Shown here: piece by piece, positions 42,694 to 51,964 of the stretch
Layout: the number at the start of each line of letters is the position of its first letter
How positions within the stretch are numbered: the stretch's first letter is position 1
NCBI GenBank assembly: GCA_023426245.1
Contig: JAFABB010000025.1
Location: 1 to 64,000, forward strand
DNA length: 64,000 nt
Direction: 5' to 3'
DNA from: Bacillota bacterium
GTDB taxonomy: Bacteria; Bacillota; UBA4882; UBA8346
Position numbers and translations under genes: made by a program
Notes under the pieces: generated by a model
Seen by the model: the letters and a program-made list of their open reading frames with translations, nothing else
Database searches by the model: none
What the model was told of the DNA's origin: nothing

Positions 42694-42763
42694 GAACCAT
42701 AGATTATTGTCAAGAAAATATTCTTTATAATTCTTTCAACTAGAATATTTCCAGTGTGATAAT

Positions 42764-42800
42764 AAAAAAAGATACTCGAAGATTAAACCCTTTGAATATC
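42764..42800 (-). terminator. Intrinsic terminator after folB
   Basis: On the minus strand gatattc pairs with gagtatc (one G-T pair) and is followed by seven Ts, about 78 bases after the folB stop. Confidence 0.7.
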
Positions 42801-42878
42801 TCAGGAAAAGGAATGTCTCCTGGCATTTTCATGTTGCTTTTGCTGTTCAATATTCCTATAAAAATTTTATAACCCTTT

Positions 42879-43244
42879 TCATTCCTTTTTCAAACAAATC
42901 TCAAATTCCGCACTATCCATCAATCCACCAACCGGCGGTTGCGGTTTACGTACCCGCACGGTTACTTTACTTACATCATAATCAGCCCTAATGCGTTCGG
43001 AAATCGCTACCGCCATGCCTTCAATCAGATTATATGATTCGTCTTCAACAATATTTTTGACTGTTTTATAAACATCTACATAACTAATCGCGGCGTCAAG
43101 ATTATCAGTTTTGACAGCTACAGAAAAATCCGCCCATAATTCAACATCAACCTCAATCCTTTGACCAAATTCTTTTTCGAAAGAATAGACTCCATGATGG
43201 CCGTAAAAAATCATATTTTTCAGACTTAATTTGCAGCTGTCCAT
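42879..43244 (-). CDS. folB: Dihydroneopterin aldolase FolB
   Basis: 121 residues of the FolB family, which converts dihydroneopterin to hydroxymethyl-dihydropterin in folate synthesis. It shows NMIFYGHHGVYSFEKEFGQRIEVDVEL at the N terminus, AISYVDVYKTVKNIVEDESYNLIEGMA in the middle and the catalytic-Lys segment VRVRKPQPPVGGLMDS near the C terminus. No other folate gene is adjacent. It lies 18 bases after the rhomboid gene and probably shares its transcript. Confidence 0.95.
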   Translation of the reverse strand: MDSCKLSLKNMIFYGHHGVYSFEKEFGQRIEVDVELWADFSVAVKTDNLDAAISYVDVYKTVKNIVEDESYNLIEGMAVAISERIRADYDVSKVTVRVRKPQPPVGGLMDSAEFEICLKKE

Positions 43245-43262
43245 GTTCCGACACCTCGAAGT

Positions 43263-44465
43263 TTAAACGCTCGGATTTGCTATATTCGGGTTCATCAGGC
43301 CATAATAAAAAGCCAGAACCGCAACGAAAAGCACAATAATAAACAAAATCATTCGTTTCAAGGACTTAGTCTTTTCATTACTTACCTTCAAGGCATAAGC
43401 TGTCAAAAAACCTCCGCCAAGGCCTCCAAGATGAGCGAAGTTGTCAATTCCCGGCATTGAAAAACCAATTACGATATTCATTAACAAAGTAATCCAAACA
43501 TTATAGCCAAAATACTTCTTAAATATCTTTGACCGCTCAACTCCGTAATAAACCAGGGCTCCCAACAATCCGAAAATAGCTCCCGAAGCTCCGACTGCCG
43601 GATTAGAAGATAAAACAAAACTGGCAATGCTGCCGTAAATTCCGGCAAGGAAGTAAATCGCCGCATACTTGGCATGTCCGAAAATCCGTTCTACAATATT
43701 GCCGACCACAAATAGTGAATAGCAGTTCACTAATAAATGCAACCAGTTGCCATGTAAAAAAATTGGTGAAATCAGCCGCCAATATTGCCCGGTAATTATC
43801 AATGCGTTATCTTTGGCACCGAAATCCACTAACATCGATTCATATTGTCTGCCCTGCATCATCGCATAAAAATTAAAAAAGACAAATACTGCAATATTAA
43901 TCCCGATTAAAGCATAAGTCAAAGCAGGTTTTGCTACTTTAACATCGATTGTATATTCTTCCCTTCGTAAAGCCAGGAGCCTACTAATGTCCGGCAATAC
44001 TTCATAATCCGGATTAATCTCATTAAATTGCGTTTTCAATAACTTTTCAAGCCCATCGGTATTGATCGATGACTTTGATTGCCTGGTAACAGTCCTGGTT
44101 GATAAATCTACGATAAAACAGGAGAAATAACACTTTGCGAATTCAGGATTGGCCAAACCATCTTCAATGGCTAAAATCATTTCCTCCGCGGGTGTCTGGT
44201 CAAACACTAAAACTTCAACCATGTGCATCAATTGGTTGGAGTTCATATTAATCAACGATTGATAGTCAGCCTTTAGCTTTGTTCTCACTGTCTGGGGATC
44301 AAATATATCGCCATCAATCAATTGTACCAAAAAGTATGTATCATGGTGGTATTTTTGCAGGAACAAGAGTTCCTGAGGTATTACCGGTCCTACCGACTGG
44401 ACCGGCTCATAATCCCTCTGGAGGATTAAATTGGTATAAACCGTATTTAAATATGGATGCTTCAT
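43263..44465 (-). CDS. Rhomboid-family intramembrane serine protease
   Basis: 400 residues. A soluble N-terminal domain (about 1-180) of unknown role precedes the rhomboid core of six to seven helices (about 195-395). The core has LISPIFLHGNWLHLLVNCYSL, the Ser in VGASGAIFGLLGALVYYG and the His in NFAHLGGLGGGFL, so the Ser-His dyad is complete. Rhomboids cleave membrane proteins within the bilayer. The N-terminal domain has conserved HMVEVLVFDQTPAEEMILAIED and may sense or tether. The ATG is chosen because GGAGGT lies four bases ahead; a longer frame begins inside the intergenic region. Confidence 0.9.
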   Translation of the reverse strand: MKHPYLNTVYTNLILQRDYEPVQSVGPVIPQELLFLQKYHHDTYFLVQLIDGDIFDPQTVRTKLKADYQSLINMNSNQLMHMVEVLVFDQTPAEEMILAIEDGLANPEFAKCYFSCFIVDLSTRTVTRQSKSSINTDGLEKLLKTQFNEINPDYEVLPDISRLLALRREEYTIDVKVAKPALTYALIGINIAVFVFFNFYAMMQGRQYESMLVDFGAKDNALIITGQYWRLISPIFLHGNWLHLLVNCYSLFVVGNIVERIFGHAKYAAIYFLAGIYGSIASFVLSSNPAVGASGAIFGLLGALVYYGVERSKIFKKYFGYNVWITLLMNIVIGFSMPGIDNFAHLGGLGGGFLTAYALKVSNEKTKSLKRMILFIIVLFVAVLAFYYGLMNPNIANPSV

Positions 44466-44554
44466 GAATACCTCCACTATTAAAAAAACAAAGGGAAGCG
44501 GTAGCAAGAGCATCTTTTTCTCTCACTTCGTTTCCCTCTCTATCGGTAATTGAA

Positions 44555-46393
44555 TTAAGCCTCGGTGACAGTTGTAGGTTCTTCCACCTGCGGCGCTTCA
44601 CCAAGCAAAGCTAAAAATTCACTGCCTTCGATCGTTTCTTTCTCCAGTAACGTTTTGGCTATCGCATCCAGCATATCCCGGTGTTCGTCAATAATCGTTT
44701 TTGATTTTACGAAAGAAGAATCCATGATTTGTTTAATTTCTCTGTCAATTGCAGCAGCGATTTCTTCACTGTAATTTTTTTCACGGGTAAAGTCTCGACC
44801 CAAAAAGATCTGTTCCTCCTGGCCATGACCAAAAGTCATATACCCAAGCTCGTCACTCATTCCATATTCGGTAACCATCTTGCGGACTGTCTTGGTAGCC
44901 CGTTCCAAATCATTACGAGCTCCGGTACTGATTTCATTGAGGGCGATAACTTCAGCAGCCCTTCCACCCAAGGCGAAAACAACATTTTCTAATAGTTCGG
45001 TCCGGGTATTGTAATGCTTATCTTCCAAAGGTAATGCCAAAGTATAACCACCGGCAGCACCACGCGGAATAATTGATATTTTGTGAATCGGATCAACTGT
45101 GGGCAAGTAATGTCCAACCAAGGCATGCCCAGCTTCATGATACGCAGTTAGTTCTCTTTCTTTGGCACTCATAATTTTACTCTTTTTCTCCGGCCCGGCG
45201 ATAACTCTTTCAATAGCATCCTCGCACTCATCCATCGAGATCTTTTTCTTATTTCTACGGGCTGCAAGAAGAGCCGCTTCATTGAGCACATTGGCCAGAT
45301 CTGCACCGGTAAACATGGGCGTTTGTCTGGCAAGTACCTTGAGATCAATATCTTGTGCCAAAGGTTTTCCTTTGGAGTGTACTTTTAAAATATCTTCACG
45401 GCCTTTAATATCCGGTATATCCAGGGTAACCTGACGATCAAAGCGCCCGGGCCTTAACAACGCCGGATCAAGGACATCAGGACGATTGGTGGCCGCTAAC
45501 AATATAATACCCGAATTCGGTTCAAATCCGTCCATTTCAACGAGGAGTTGATTCAAGGTCTGTTCGCGTTCATCGTGTCCGCCACCCAATCCGGCCCCTC
45601 TTTGACGACCGACCGCATCAATTTCATCCACGAAAACAATACATGGAGCATTCTTTTTTGCCTGATCAAATAAATCGCGAACCCTTGATGCGCCGACACC
45701 CACAAACATCTCGACAAAGTCGGAACCACTGATACTGAAGAAAGGAACTCCGGCTTCACCGGCTACCGCTTTAGCCAGTAAAGTTTTACCTGTACCGGGT
45801 GCTCCAATCAACAAAACTCCTTTGGGAATTTTAGCCCCCAGTTCTGTAAACCGCCTGGGCTGTCTTAAAAAGTCCACAATTTCAACCAACTCTTCTTTAG
45901 CCTCATCTTCACCGGCCACATCATCGAAAAGAGTCTTCGACTTGTCCTCTGTATGAAGCCTGGCTCTGCTTTTTCCAAAAGATAGCGCCTTATTGCCGCT
46001 GTTTTGCATCTGGTTAAGCAAGAAAAACCAGAAAATTACGAATAGAACAATAAAACCCAAGTTTGGCAAGATAATAGCCCACCAGCCATTGCCGGCATTG
46101 GAGAACGAAATCCTAACGCCTTTCTCCCGGAGTTTATCATAATAAATTTCAGGATGGTTGGCCGGACCATCGGTCCGGTATTTTTTATTGGTATCCCGTT
46201 GTTTACCCTGAATGGTGCCGTCGTTATTGTTGACAACCGCGTCAATTATCTTACCAGCTTCAGCCTTTCGCATGAACTGTTCAAAACTTATTTGTTCGGG
46301 CTGTTTCTGGGGATTCATATAATTAACTACTAATAAAAGGGTAATGATCGCAACTGCAAAATAAATAAAAATTTCTCGAGCAACTTTAAACAA
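44555..46393 (-). CDS. ftsH: ATP-dependent membrane metalloprotease FtsH
   Basis: 612 residues. Two membrane helices (IFIYFAVAIITLLLVV and WWAIILPNLGFIVLFVIFWFFLL) flank a periplasmic domain. The AAA+ module has Walker A GAPGTGKT, Walker B IVFVDEID, pore motif FVEMFVGVGASRVRD and an SRH with ATNRPDVLDPALLRPGRFDR. The zinc site is HEAGH, with the third ligand Asp in GARNDLERAT. It degrades membrane and regulatory proteins; LpxC is a known FtsH substrate in E. coli. The start is a TTG seven bases after GGAGG. tilS lies just upstream, a common pairing. Confidence 0.97.
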   Translation of the reverse strand: MFKVAREIFIYFAVAIITLLLVVNYMNPQKQPEQISFEQFMRKAEAGKIIDAVVNNNDGTIQGKQRDTNKKYRTDGPANHPEIYYDKLREKGVRISFSNAGNGWWAIILPNLGFIVLFVIFWFFLLNQMQNSGNKALSFGKSRARLHTEDKSKTLFDDVAGEDEAKEELVEIVDFLRQPRRFTELGAKIPKGVLLIGAPGTGKTLLAKAVAGEAGVPFFSISGSDFVEMFVGVGASRVRDLFDQAKKNAPCIVFVDEIDAVGRQRGAGLGGGHDEREQTLNQLLVEMDGFEPNSGIILLAATNRPDVLDPALLRPGRFDRQVTLDIPDIKGREDILKVHSKGKPLAQDIDLKVLARQTPMFTGADLANVLNEAALLAARRNKKKISMDECEDAIERVIAGPEKKSKIMSAKERELTAYHEAGHALVGHYLPTVDPIHKISIIPRGAAGGYTLALPLEDKHYNTRTELLENVVFALGGRAAEVIALNEISTGARNDLERATKTVRKMVTEYGMSDELGYMTFGHGQEEQIFLGRDFTREKNYSEEIAAAIDREIKQIMDSSFVKSKTIIDEHRDMLDAIAKTLLEKETIEGSEFLALLGEAPQVEEPTTVTEA

Positions 46394-46479
46394 GAATAGG
46401 CCTCCCTCCGGCAAAAACAGCCGTTTTTGCCATGTTAAATATTATACCATAGTAAATATATGAATACAATCAATCTTAT

Positions 46480-47874
46480 TCAAGAAACCACAGCCTTAAA
46501 CCGCCAGACCGGATCACTCCGATGTTCCACCTTAAACCTTTCACTTAACCGGTAACCAACCACCCAAACGATTCTGTCATCGGACGTCACCAACAGAGGT
46601 ACACGCTTCCGCTCGGAACGGGGCAATTTGATATTGATAAAAAAATCATGCAACTTCTGCGACCCTGGACTACCAAGCGGCCAAAATACATCACCCGGCT
46701 TCCAAAAACGAATTTTCAAGGGCAGATTCAATTTGTCAACAGCCACAAAAACTTGATCATTTTGAACATGGTGCCAATCCTCCGGGGGAGAGGCCGCTTC
46801 AATATGAATCTGCAAATTAAGAGCTGGAATTATATTATGACCCGGAGTTATTAGTGAAAAGGACTGAGATAATTGTTTGCCCGCCGCTCTTTCCTGGGAT
46901 TCAGCAAAAAGAAGATTCTTTCCCTGGACATAAACCCTAATCCCCTTAAAAATATGCATGGTCTTAAAATGATATTTTTCTTCATTGATCTTTTGCAGTA
47001 AATGCTCCAAAGTAGCATTTTCTAAATGATAGTTTATTTTAATATGAAGTACCAGTTGTTTCAATATATAGTACTGTAAATAAAATGGCTGCTTTAAAAA
47101 CTCCTCCAGCTTTAAACCCAATTTGGCGTCATCTGAAGCTATGAATAATTCCGGCAAAAGCCGGTTCGCCATTTCGGTCATAAAATCCCGCTGTGCCTTG
47201 GCTAACCTGGAAAGCCGGATAATGCTTTCCTTAATACGAGAATTATAGGATTCTTCAAGTAATGGTAATAACTGCAGACGAATTTTATTTCGCTGATAAA
47301 CCAATTCATGGTTTGTAGAATCTTCTATCCAAAAGAGCTTATGATAACCGGCATATTCTTGGATTTCTTTCCGAGTCACCTCAAGAAGAGGTCTAATATA
47401 ATAACCATCTCGAGCGATAGGTATCCCAGCAAGCCCATCAATTCCTGTCCCTCGGATAATTCGATATAAAATGGTTTCCACCTGATCGTCAAGATGGTGA
47501 CCTAAAGCAACTTTGTCGGCTCCAACCTGCTCCTTAAATTCCCTAAAAATCCGGTAGCGCTCTTCTCTTGCCAATAACTCCAAGGAATCTGGCTTGGCTT
47601 TGAGCTTCCCGGGAATATCAATTTTCACTTTATGAGTTTTAATACCCCACTCTTTGCCGATCTTTTCCAGCAACTGCTCTTCCTGAATGTTTTCAAACGG
47701 GCGTAAAGAATGGTTTATATAAAGTGCCCATATATCAAGTTTATACTCAGTCAGATTACATAAAAGATGAAGTAAAGTTAATGAATCGATTCCTCCCGAA
47801 AAACCTACAACAACCCGATCCCCCACGGAAAGCAATTGATTTTTAAGAATAGTATTCTTTATTTTTTCAAGCAT
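46480..47874 (-). CDS. tilS: tRNA(Ile)-lysidine synthase TilS
   Basis: 464 residues. The PP-loop motif VVGFSGGIDSLTLLHLL and the downstream GHHLDDQVETILYRIIRGTGIDGLAGI mark the N-type ATP pyrophosphatase domain. DGYYIRPLLEVTRKEI follows, and the C-terminal domain (about 380-460) carries KIRFWKPGDVFWPLG and RSERKRVPLLV. TilS converts C34 of the AUA-reading tRNA-Ile to lysidine, an essential step. The ATG is the second codon of the longest frame. It lies upstream of ftsH in the same direction. Confidence 0.95.
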   Translation of the reverse strand: MLEKIKNTILKNQLLSVGDRVVVGFSGGIDSLTLLHLLCNLTEYKLDIWALYINHSLRPFENIQEEQLLEKIGKEWGIKTHKVKIDIPGKLKAKPDSLELLAREERYRIFREFKEQVGADKVALGHHLDDQVETILYRIIRGTGIDGLAGIPIARDGYYIRPLLEVTRKEIQEYAGYHKLFWIEDSTNHELVYQRNKIRLQLLPLLEESYNSRIKESIIRLSRLAKAQRDFMTEMANRLLPELFIASDDAKLGLKLEEFLKQPFYLQYYILKQLVLHIKINYHLENATLEHLLQKINEEKYHFKTMHIFKGIRVYVQGKNLLFAESQERAAGKQLSQSFSLITPGHNIIPALNLQIHIEAASPPEDWHHVQNDQVFVAVDKLNLPLKIRFWKPGDVFWPLGSPGSQKLHDFFINIKLPRSERKRVPLLVTSDDRIVWVVGYRLSERFKVEHRSDPVWRFKAVVS

Positions 47875-48104
47875 CAACCCACCCCGGAATCAAGTTCGCC
47901 TAAAGTAGTAAATTCCCTTTTTGTCTCCAAAAAAATTTAAATTTTTTCTGCTTAAACGAGATATCTATTTTATAGTTCCCTTGAAAAAACAAAGAATCCT
48001 TTAACTTTATTCCTATAGTGTGGTAAAATTATTTATATCTTTAGACTGTTTCAAAATTCAGGTCGTAAAATTAATTTAACACCTTAATTGATGGAGATGA
48101 GTCA

Positions 48105-48311
48105 ATGTCATTGTACCGAACCGAATTCAACAAGACAATTGTCCGCCTGAAACTTATCCGGGATGAACTCTTAGAAAACGGTTTTGAGGAAACTGCCCAG
48201 AATTTATCCCAGGTTCTAACGCTCCTAAACCAAACGGACAATAGTTATATTCAGGAACTCGCCAAACACAAAGCCAATCCGGCAACTCAAACAAAAAGCC
48301 AGCCTTGTTAA
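48105..48311 (+). CDS. Small hypothetical protein
   Basis: 68 residues, mostly helical and charged (YRTEFNKTIVRLKLIRDELLENGFEETAQNLSQVLTLLNQ), ending in a Thr/Gln/Lys-rich tail with one final Cys. GATGGAGATGAG lies just before the ATG. It stands alone on the plus strand between tilS and spoIIE. No membrane segment, signal or known motif. A small hairpin spans its stop codon. Confidence 0.6.
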   Translation: MSLYRTEFNKTIVRLKLIRDELLENGFEETAQNLSQVLTLLNQTDNSYIQELAKHKANPATQTKSQPC

Positions 48312-48368
48312 CCTAAGGCGGCTTGAAGTTAAGTTCAATTCTTATAGGAACCATGCTTTTCGCCTTGT

Positions 48369-50777
48369 TTAAAATGTAAAAGTTCCGTCCATAACTTGCA
48401 ATACAATAACTGTCATATCATCCATGGGAATCCCCCCTTGATTGATATTAGCCAGGTTCAACAAATATTCCCCTAAAACTTCCGGACTGGCGACCTCAAC
48501 TTGTCGAAGGGCCCGGATCATCCAATCCTCTTTATCCGATTGATTCGGTTTACTATCAGCGACCCCATCGGTAACCATCACTACAAGATCATCCGGCTGT
48601 AATTGCACAGAAGTACGTTCTAGATCAATCGAAGCTAAAATACCGGCCGGAAGAGAGGTGGATTGAATACTCCATACTTCCCGGCCTCTTTTCACATAAG
48701 TGGCTGCAGCCCCAATTTTTATTAACTCAGCCTGCGCTGTATATAGATCAATAATTGCCAAATCAACTGTCGCAAACGACTCTTCAGGAGAACGCAGCAA
48801 TAATATGGAATTTACCATTTTAACTGCAAAATCACTGCCAACGCCCGATTCGAGTAATTTCTCCAAAATTTCGACCGTAGTTTTACTCTCTGCATTAGCC
48901 TTACTACCATGGCCCATGCCATCACTTAGAATAGCCACAAAATGTCCATCCTTCAATTGGTGCATGCTTTGGCTATCTCCGGATAATTGGTTACCATCTT
49001 TAGAAAGTTTACAAATAGTTGTTCGAACCTCAAATTTACAGGTTGGAATCAAACAATATGAACAGGTATCTTCCGTTAAAAAGCAATTCTTTTCCCAGAT
49101 GGTATATTCTTTATCCAACAATCTGCTGACCATCGCAGCTGCTAAATACTGGCATTCACATTTTTGACCGCAATTATGTTGCTTTATTCGAATCTCGACC
49201 CCCTGAGCGTCACAGGATAAAACGGAAACTTCTTTTGCCATAATTCCGATGCGGTGAAACCCCTGATAAATTTTCCCCTCGATTTCGATTTTTAAATTCG
49301 CATCATGGGTTACTTCTTTCGCCAAATCGTTCACAATACCGGATATCCCTTGTAATTGATTGGCAACAAAAATCTTGCTTTCTTGCAGTTTTCTTTGCCA
49401 AAGTTGGTCACTTTGGCATTTTTCAAATAATTGGTTAATGGTTCCAAGTAATCGAAACTGCTGAAAGCAATTTTTCAATAGACGTCCTTTTAAGTGTTTA
49501 GTGTTTACTTGACCATACAGTTCAGCATAGGCGATAAGGTCAAAAATTTCACGATAGGTTGAGTAAAAATTTTCGCCCCAGCAGGCTTGATAACCATTGC
49601 AGTGCTGACAACTTTTGGTACACACTTGATCAAGGAGTGTATACAAGTCCATTTTCGGATTAGCAGGCGCCTCACGGTTCATGTCATGAAAGCTTTTGGC
49701 TAGTTCCTCAAAAATACCGGCTAAATTGCTTAGTCGTAGGTTGAGCACTTCACGCAATTGTTTCTGTTCTTCAGAACAACTTGAAGTCGAAGCGGATTCG
49801 GTATTGGGAAAGAAATTGGCAATTTGCGAGAAATATCGTCGGGGAATTAACACAAAGGAAATCATTCCCACACCCCATGGCAAATTTTGAATCACAAAAG
49901 GATTCCCGTGTAGTTGCTCAGTAATCAAACACAACCCGATACAACTTCCTAGTACGGTACCCCACTTCCAACAGTTTTTAAATAATCCGCCCAAAAGCCC
50001 GGCGACACTATAGATAGCTATCAAACTTACTAAATCTTTTGTATGGATTCCTAAGGCTGTTCCGATAGATATTCCCATTGCTGCCCCAAATCCTCCTCCG
50101 CCTACATATGAGGCTATAAGTAGTAAAAGAATAGCTAACACTTTGGTGAGTTCAAAGGATTGAAAAACGAAATCTCTGGTTCCGCCTAAAGCAAGGATTA
50201 TCATAATGGCTATGGCCGGAAGCGTTAAGCCGGAAAAAGATTTCATTGGGTCATCAAAAAATCTAAAGCCAAGCTGGAATACCAACGCTAAACAAAAGGT
50301 CAAAAGGATTTCTATCCAATGATAAATCATCGACTGAGTGGCTTCCCCAAGTACGATAAATTCCGTGGATTTTAAAATAAACCAAATCAAAAAAACCCAA
50401 CTTATTTTAAGACTTGTCCTTTTTTTCAAAAACCAAATTTGGCTTATTATCATAAGCGCTAACAATAGAAAACTTTTTTCACAAGCTAAGATTGAATTTC
50501 GGACGCTTGCGGTTCCAATGAAAATTCCAAGCAGGATTAAAATCTTAGCCCGCAACTTGATTGGGCGTATGCTACTGGCTAGTCCCAAGGCAATTCCCGC
50601 CGGATAGATATCTTCCGAAACCAAAAAACGGCTTAGTAAAATTGCTAGAAGAAGCATGAAGCAATTTCCCGAAAAAGGTTTTTTTAGACGTCGTTTCTTA
50701 ATAATCAATACTTTTTCTTGATTATTCAGTGAAAGAGTGCCCGAAGCTGAACGATCAGCCAATGCTTGTCCGGCCAA
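48369..50777 (-). CDS. spoIIE: Stage II sporulation protein E (PP2C phosphatase)
   Basis: 802 residues. The N-terminal part has about ten membrane helices (about 35-330) including NCFMLLLAILLSRFLVSEDIYPAGIALGLA. A central cytoplasmic region with several Cys residues (CTKSCQHCNGYQACWGENF) follows. The C-terminal PP2C/SpoIIE phosphatase (about 590-800) has FVAILSDGMGHGSKANAES, LVVMVTDGVADSK and DDMTVIVLQV, the metal-binding acidic motifs. SpoIIE dephosphorylates SpoIIAA to activate sigma-F in the forespore, and it acts at the asymmetric septum. The start is a TTG behind GGGGTGG. A candidate Spo0A box is upstream. Confidence 0.96.
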   Translation of the reverse strand: MAGQALADRSASGTLSLNNQEKVLIIKKRRLKKPFSGNCFMLLLAILLSRFLVSEDIYPAGIALGLASSIRPIKLRAKILILLGIFIGTASVRNSILACEKSFLLLALMIISQIWFLKKRTSLKISWVFLIWFILKSTEFIVLGEATQSMIYHWIEILLTFCLALVFQLGFRFFDDPMKSFSGLTLPAIAIMIILALGGTRDFVFQSFELTKVLAILLLLIASYVGGGGFGAAMGISIGTALGIHTKDLVSLIAIYSVAGLLGGLFKNCWKWGTVLGSCIGLCLITEQLHGNPFVIQNLPWGVGMISFVLIPRRYFSQIANFFPNTESASTSSCSEEQKQLREVLNLRLSNLAGIFEELAKSFHDMNREAPANPKMDLYTLLDQVCTKSCQHCNGYQACWGENFYSTYREIFDLIAYAELYGQVNTKHLKGRLLKNCFQQFRLLGTINQLFEKCQSDQLWQRKLQESKIFVANQLQGISGIVNDLAKEVTHDANLKIEIEGKIYQGFHRIGIMAKEVSVLSCDAQGVEIRIKQHNCGQKCECQYLAAAMVSRLLDKEYTIWEKNCFLTEDTCSYCLIPTCKFEVRTTICKLSKDGNQLSGDSQSMHQLKDGHFVAILSDGMGHGSKANAESKTTVEILEKLLESGVGSDFAVKMVNSILLLRSPEESFATVDLAIIDLYTAQAELIKIGAAATYVKRGREVWSIQSTSLPAGILASIDLERTSVQLQPDDLVVMVTDGVADSKPNQSDKEDWMIRALRQVEVASPEVLGEYLLNLANINQGGIPMDDMTVIVLQVMDGTFTF

Positions 50778-50840
50778 TCCACCACCCCTCTGTTTGTCTG
50801 TTTGTTCTCGGGGCTAGTATATCACTTAACCCAAAATGGA

Positions 50841-50854
50841 TATGTCGATTTTTT
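50841..50854. promoter_or_regulatory. Candidate Spo0A box upstream of spoIIE
   Basis: The 14 bases tatgtcgattttt(t) contain the TGTCGA core of the 0A box and lie about 65-75 bases upstream of the spoIIE start. In B. subtilis spoIIE is directly activated by Spo0A from such boxes. The flanks differ from consensus, so this is tentative. Confidence 0.35.
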
Positions 50855-50917
50855 AACTTTGAGGCCAATTATTTTCCTTCCATCTTCTTTAAAATACGGT
50901 AGAAAAAAAGATTGACT

Positions 50918-51964
50918 TCAAAACCGGAAAGTTTTCATAAACAGCAATAACAGCATTACCAAACTTAAAACTCCAAACAACGGGTAACATTTTGCGATGA
51001 GATCGATAAACCCCACTTGAGCAATTTGAATTCCTCCCAAAGTCAGCAATATTACCCAAATACGATAGGGTAATCCCCCTAGCACAGTCAGCCGTTTGGC
51101 CAATCCATAGGTATTGGCAAGGAGTGTTGTAAACATTTCACCCCATAAAATCACTGCATAACTCCAATAAGGAATTGGGCCCGCTCTCCGCGCAAGCTCA
51201 ATCATTGGTAAAGCCTGTTTTCCCAAAAGTGAAAAGTGGGATAACAATGCCCATTGCATAAAACCGGCCATCAATCCCAAACTCACACTGCCAACCCAAC
51301 TACTCCACTTTAAATGACTCCTGCTTGGATATTCTTGAGCCAAAGCCAATAATACCGGTAAGGCAAGAATGATATTATAAGCCGAAAATTGGAGGGCGGC
51401 AAAAAACCATTGAAAATGGAAGGCTGGCATAACAAGTATTGTGTCTTTTGTGAATAAACCGTAAAATGAAATACTGAGTGAACCAAAAATCATCAGCGGA
51501 ATTACAATTAAATTAGCGGATATTAAACCTGCCATATCGAAAAAAAGAACTCCAATCAGTAAAAAAGAAGTCAAAATTTCGCCAACCCAGAAGTTTACTC
51601 CCATGGAGTCACATAAAGCACCGCTTCCTGCCAACATAACCCCAATGAGTACCATAAAAAAAAGTGATAATAAAAAATCAACAATAGGAGTTAGTGGCTT
51701 TCCCAATATATAAACAAGAAATTCCCGATAGGACTTTGGTTTTAGCTGATAACCCACTTTGAATATCTTGGCTCCCGCAAGCCCCATCAATAAAACAGCT
51801 ATAACAATTCCTAAGAATCCATAAATCCCATAGGTACCAAAGAATTGCAGTACTTCTTGGCCTGAAGCAAAACCGGCTCCTACCACAGTACCGATAAAAG
51901 TTGCACTAATAGCCGGAACCTCTTCCAATACCCTTTTACCAGCCTTAAAATCAAAATATTTCAC
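50918..51964 (-). CDS. YkvI-family membrane protein
   Basis: 348 residues with about ten membrane helices. The opening SATFIGTVVGAGFASGQEVLQFFGTYGIYGF is the hallmark of the YkvI family, distant relatives of amino acid/sodium symporters (LeuT fold). Transport substrate is unknown. The start used is a GTG whose GTGA overlaps the dac stop codon by four bases, with GGTGG ahead; a longer GTG frame begins nine bases upstream. Its coupling to a sporulation-type dac gene suggests a linked role. Confidence 0.85.
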   Translation of the reverse strand: MKYFDFKAGKRVLEEVPAISATFIGTVVGAGFASGQEVLQFFGTYGIYGFLGIVIAVLLMGLAGAKIFKVGYQLKPKSYREFLVYILGKPLTPIVDFLLSLFFMVLIGVMLAGSGALCDSMGVNFWVGEILTSFLLIGVLFFDMAGLISANLIVIPLMIFGSLSISFYGLFTKDTILVMPAFHFQWFFAALQFSAYNIILALPVLLALAQEYPSRSHLKWSSWVGSVSLGLMAGFMQWALLSHFSLLGKQALPMIELARRAGPIPYWSYAVILWGEMFTTLLANTYGLAKRLTVLGGLPYRIWVILLTLGGIQIAQVGFIDLIAKCYPLFGVLSLVMLLLLFMKTFRF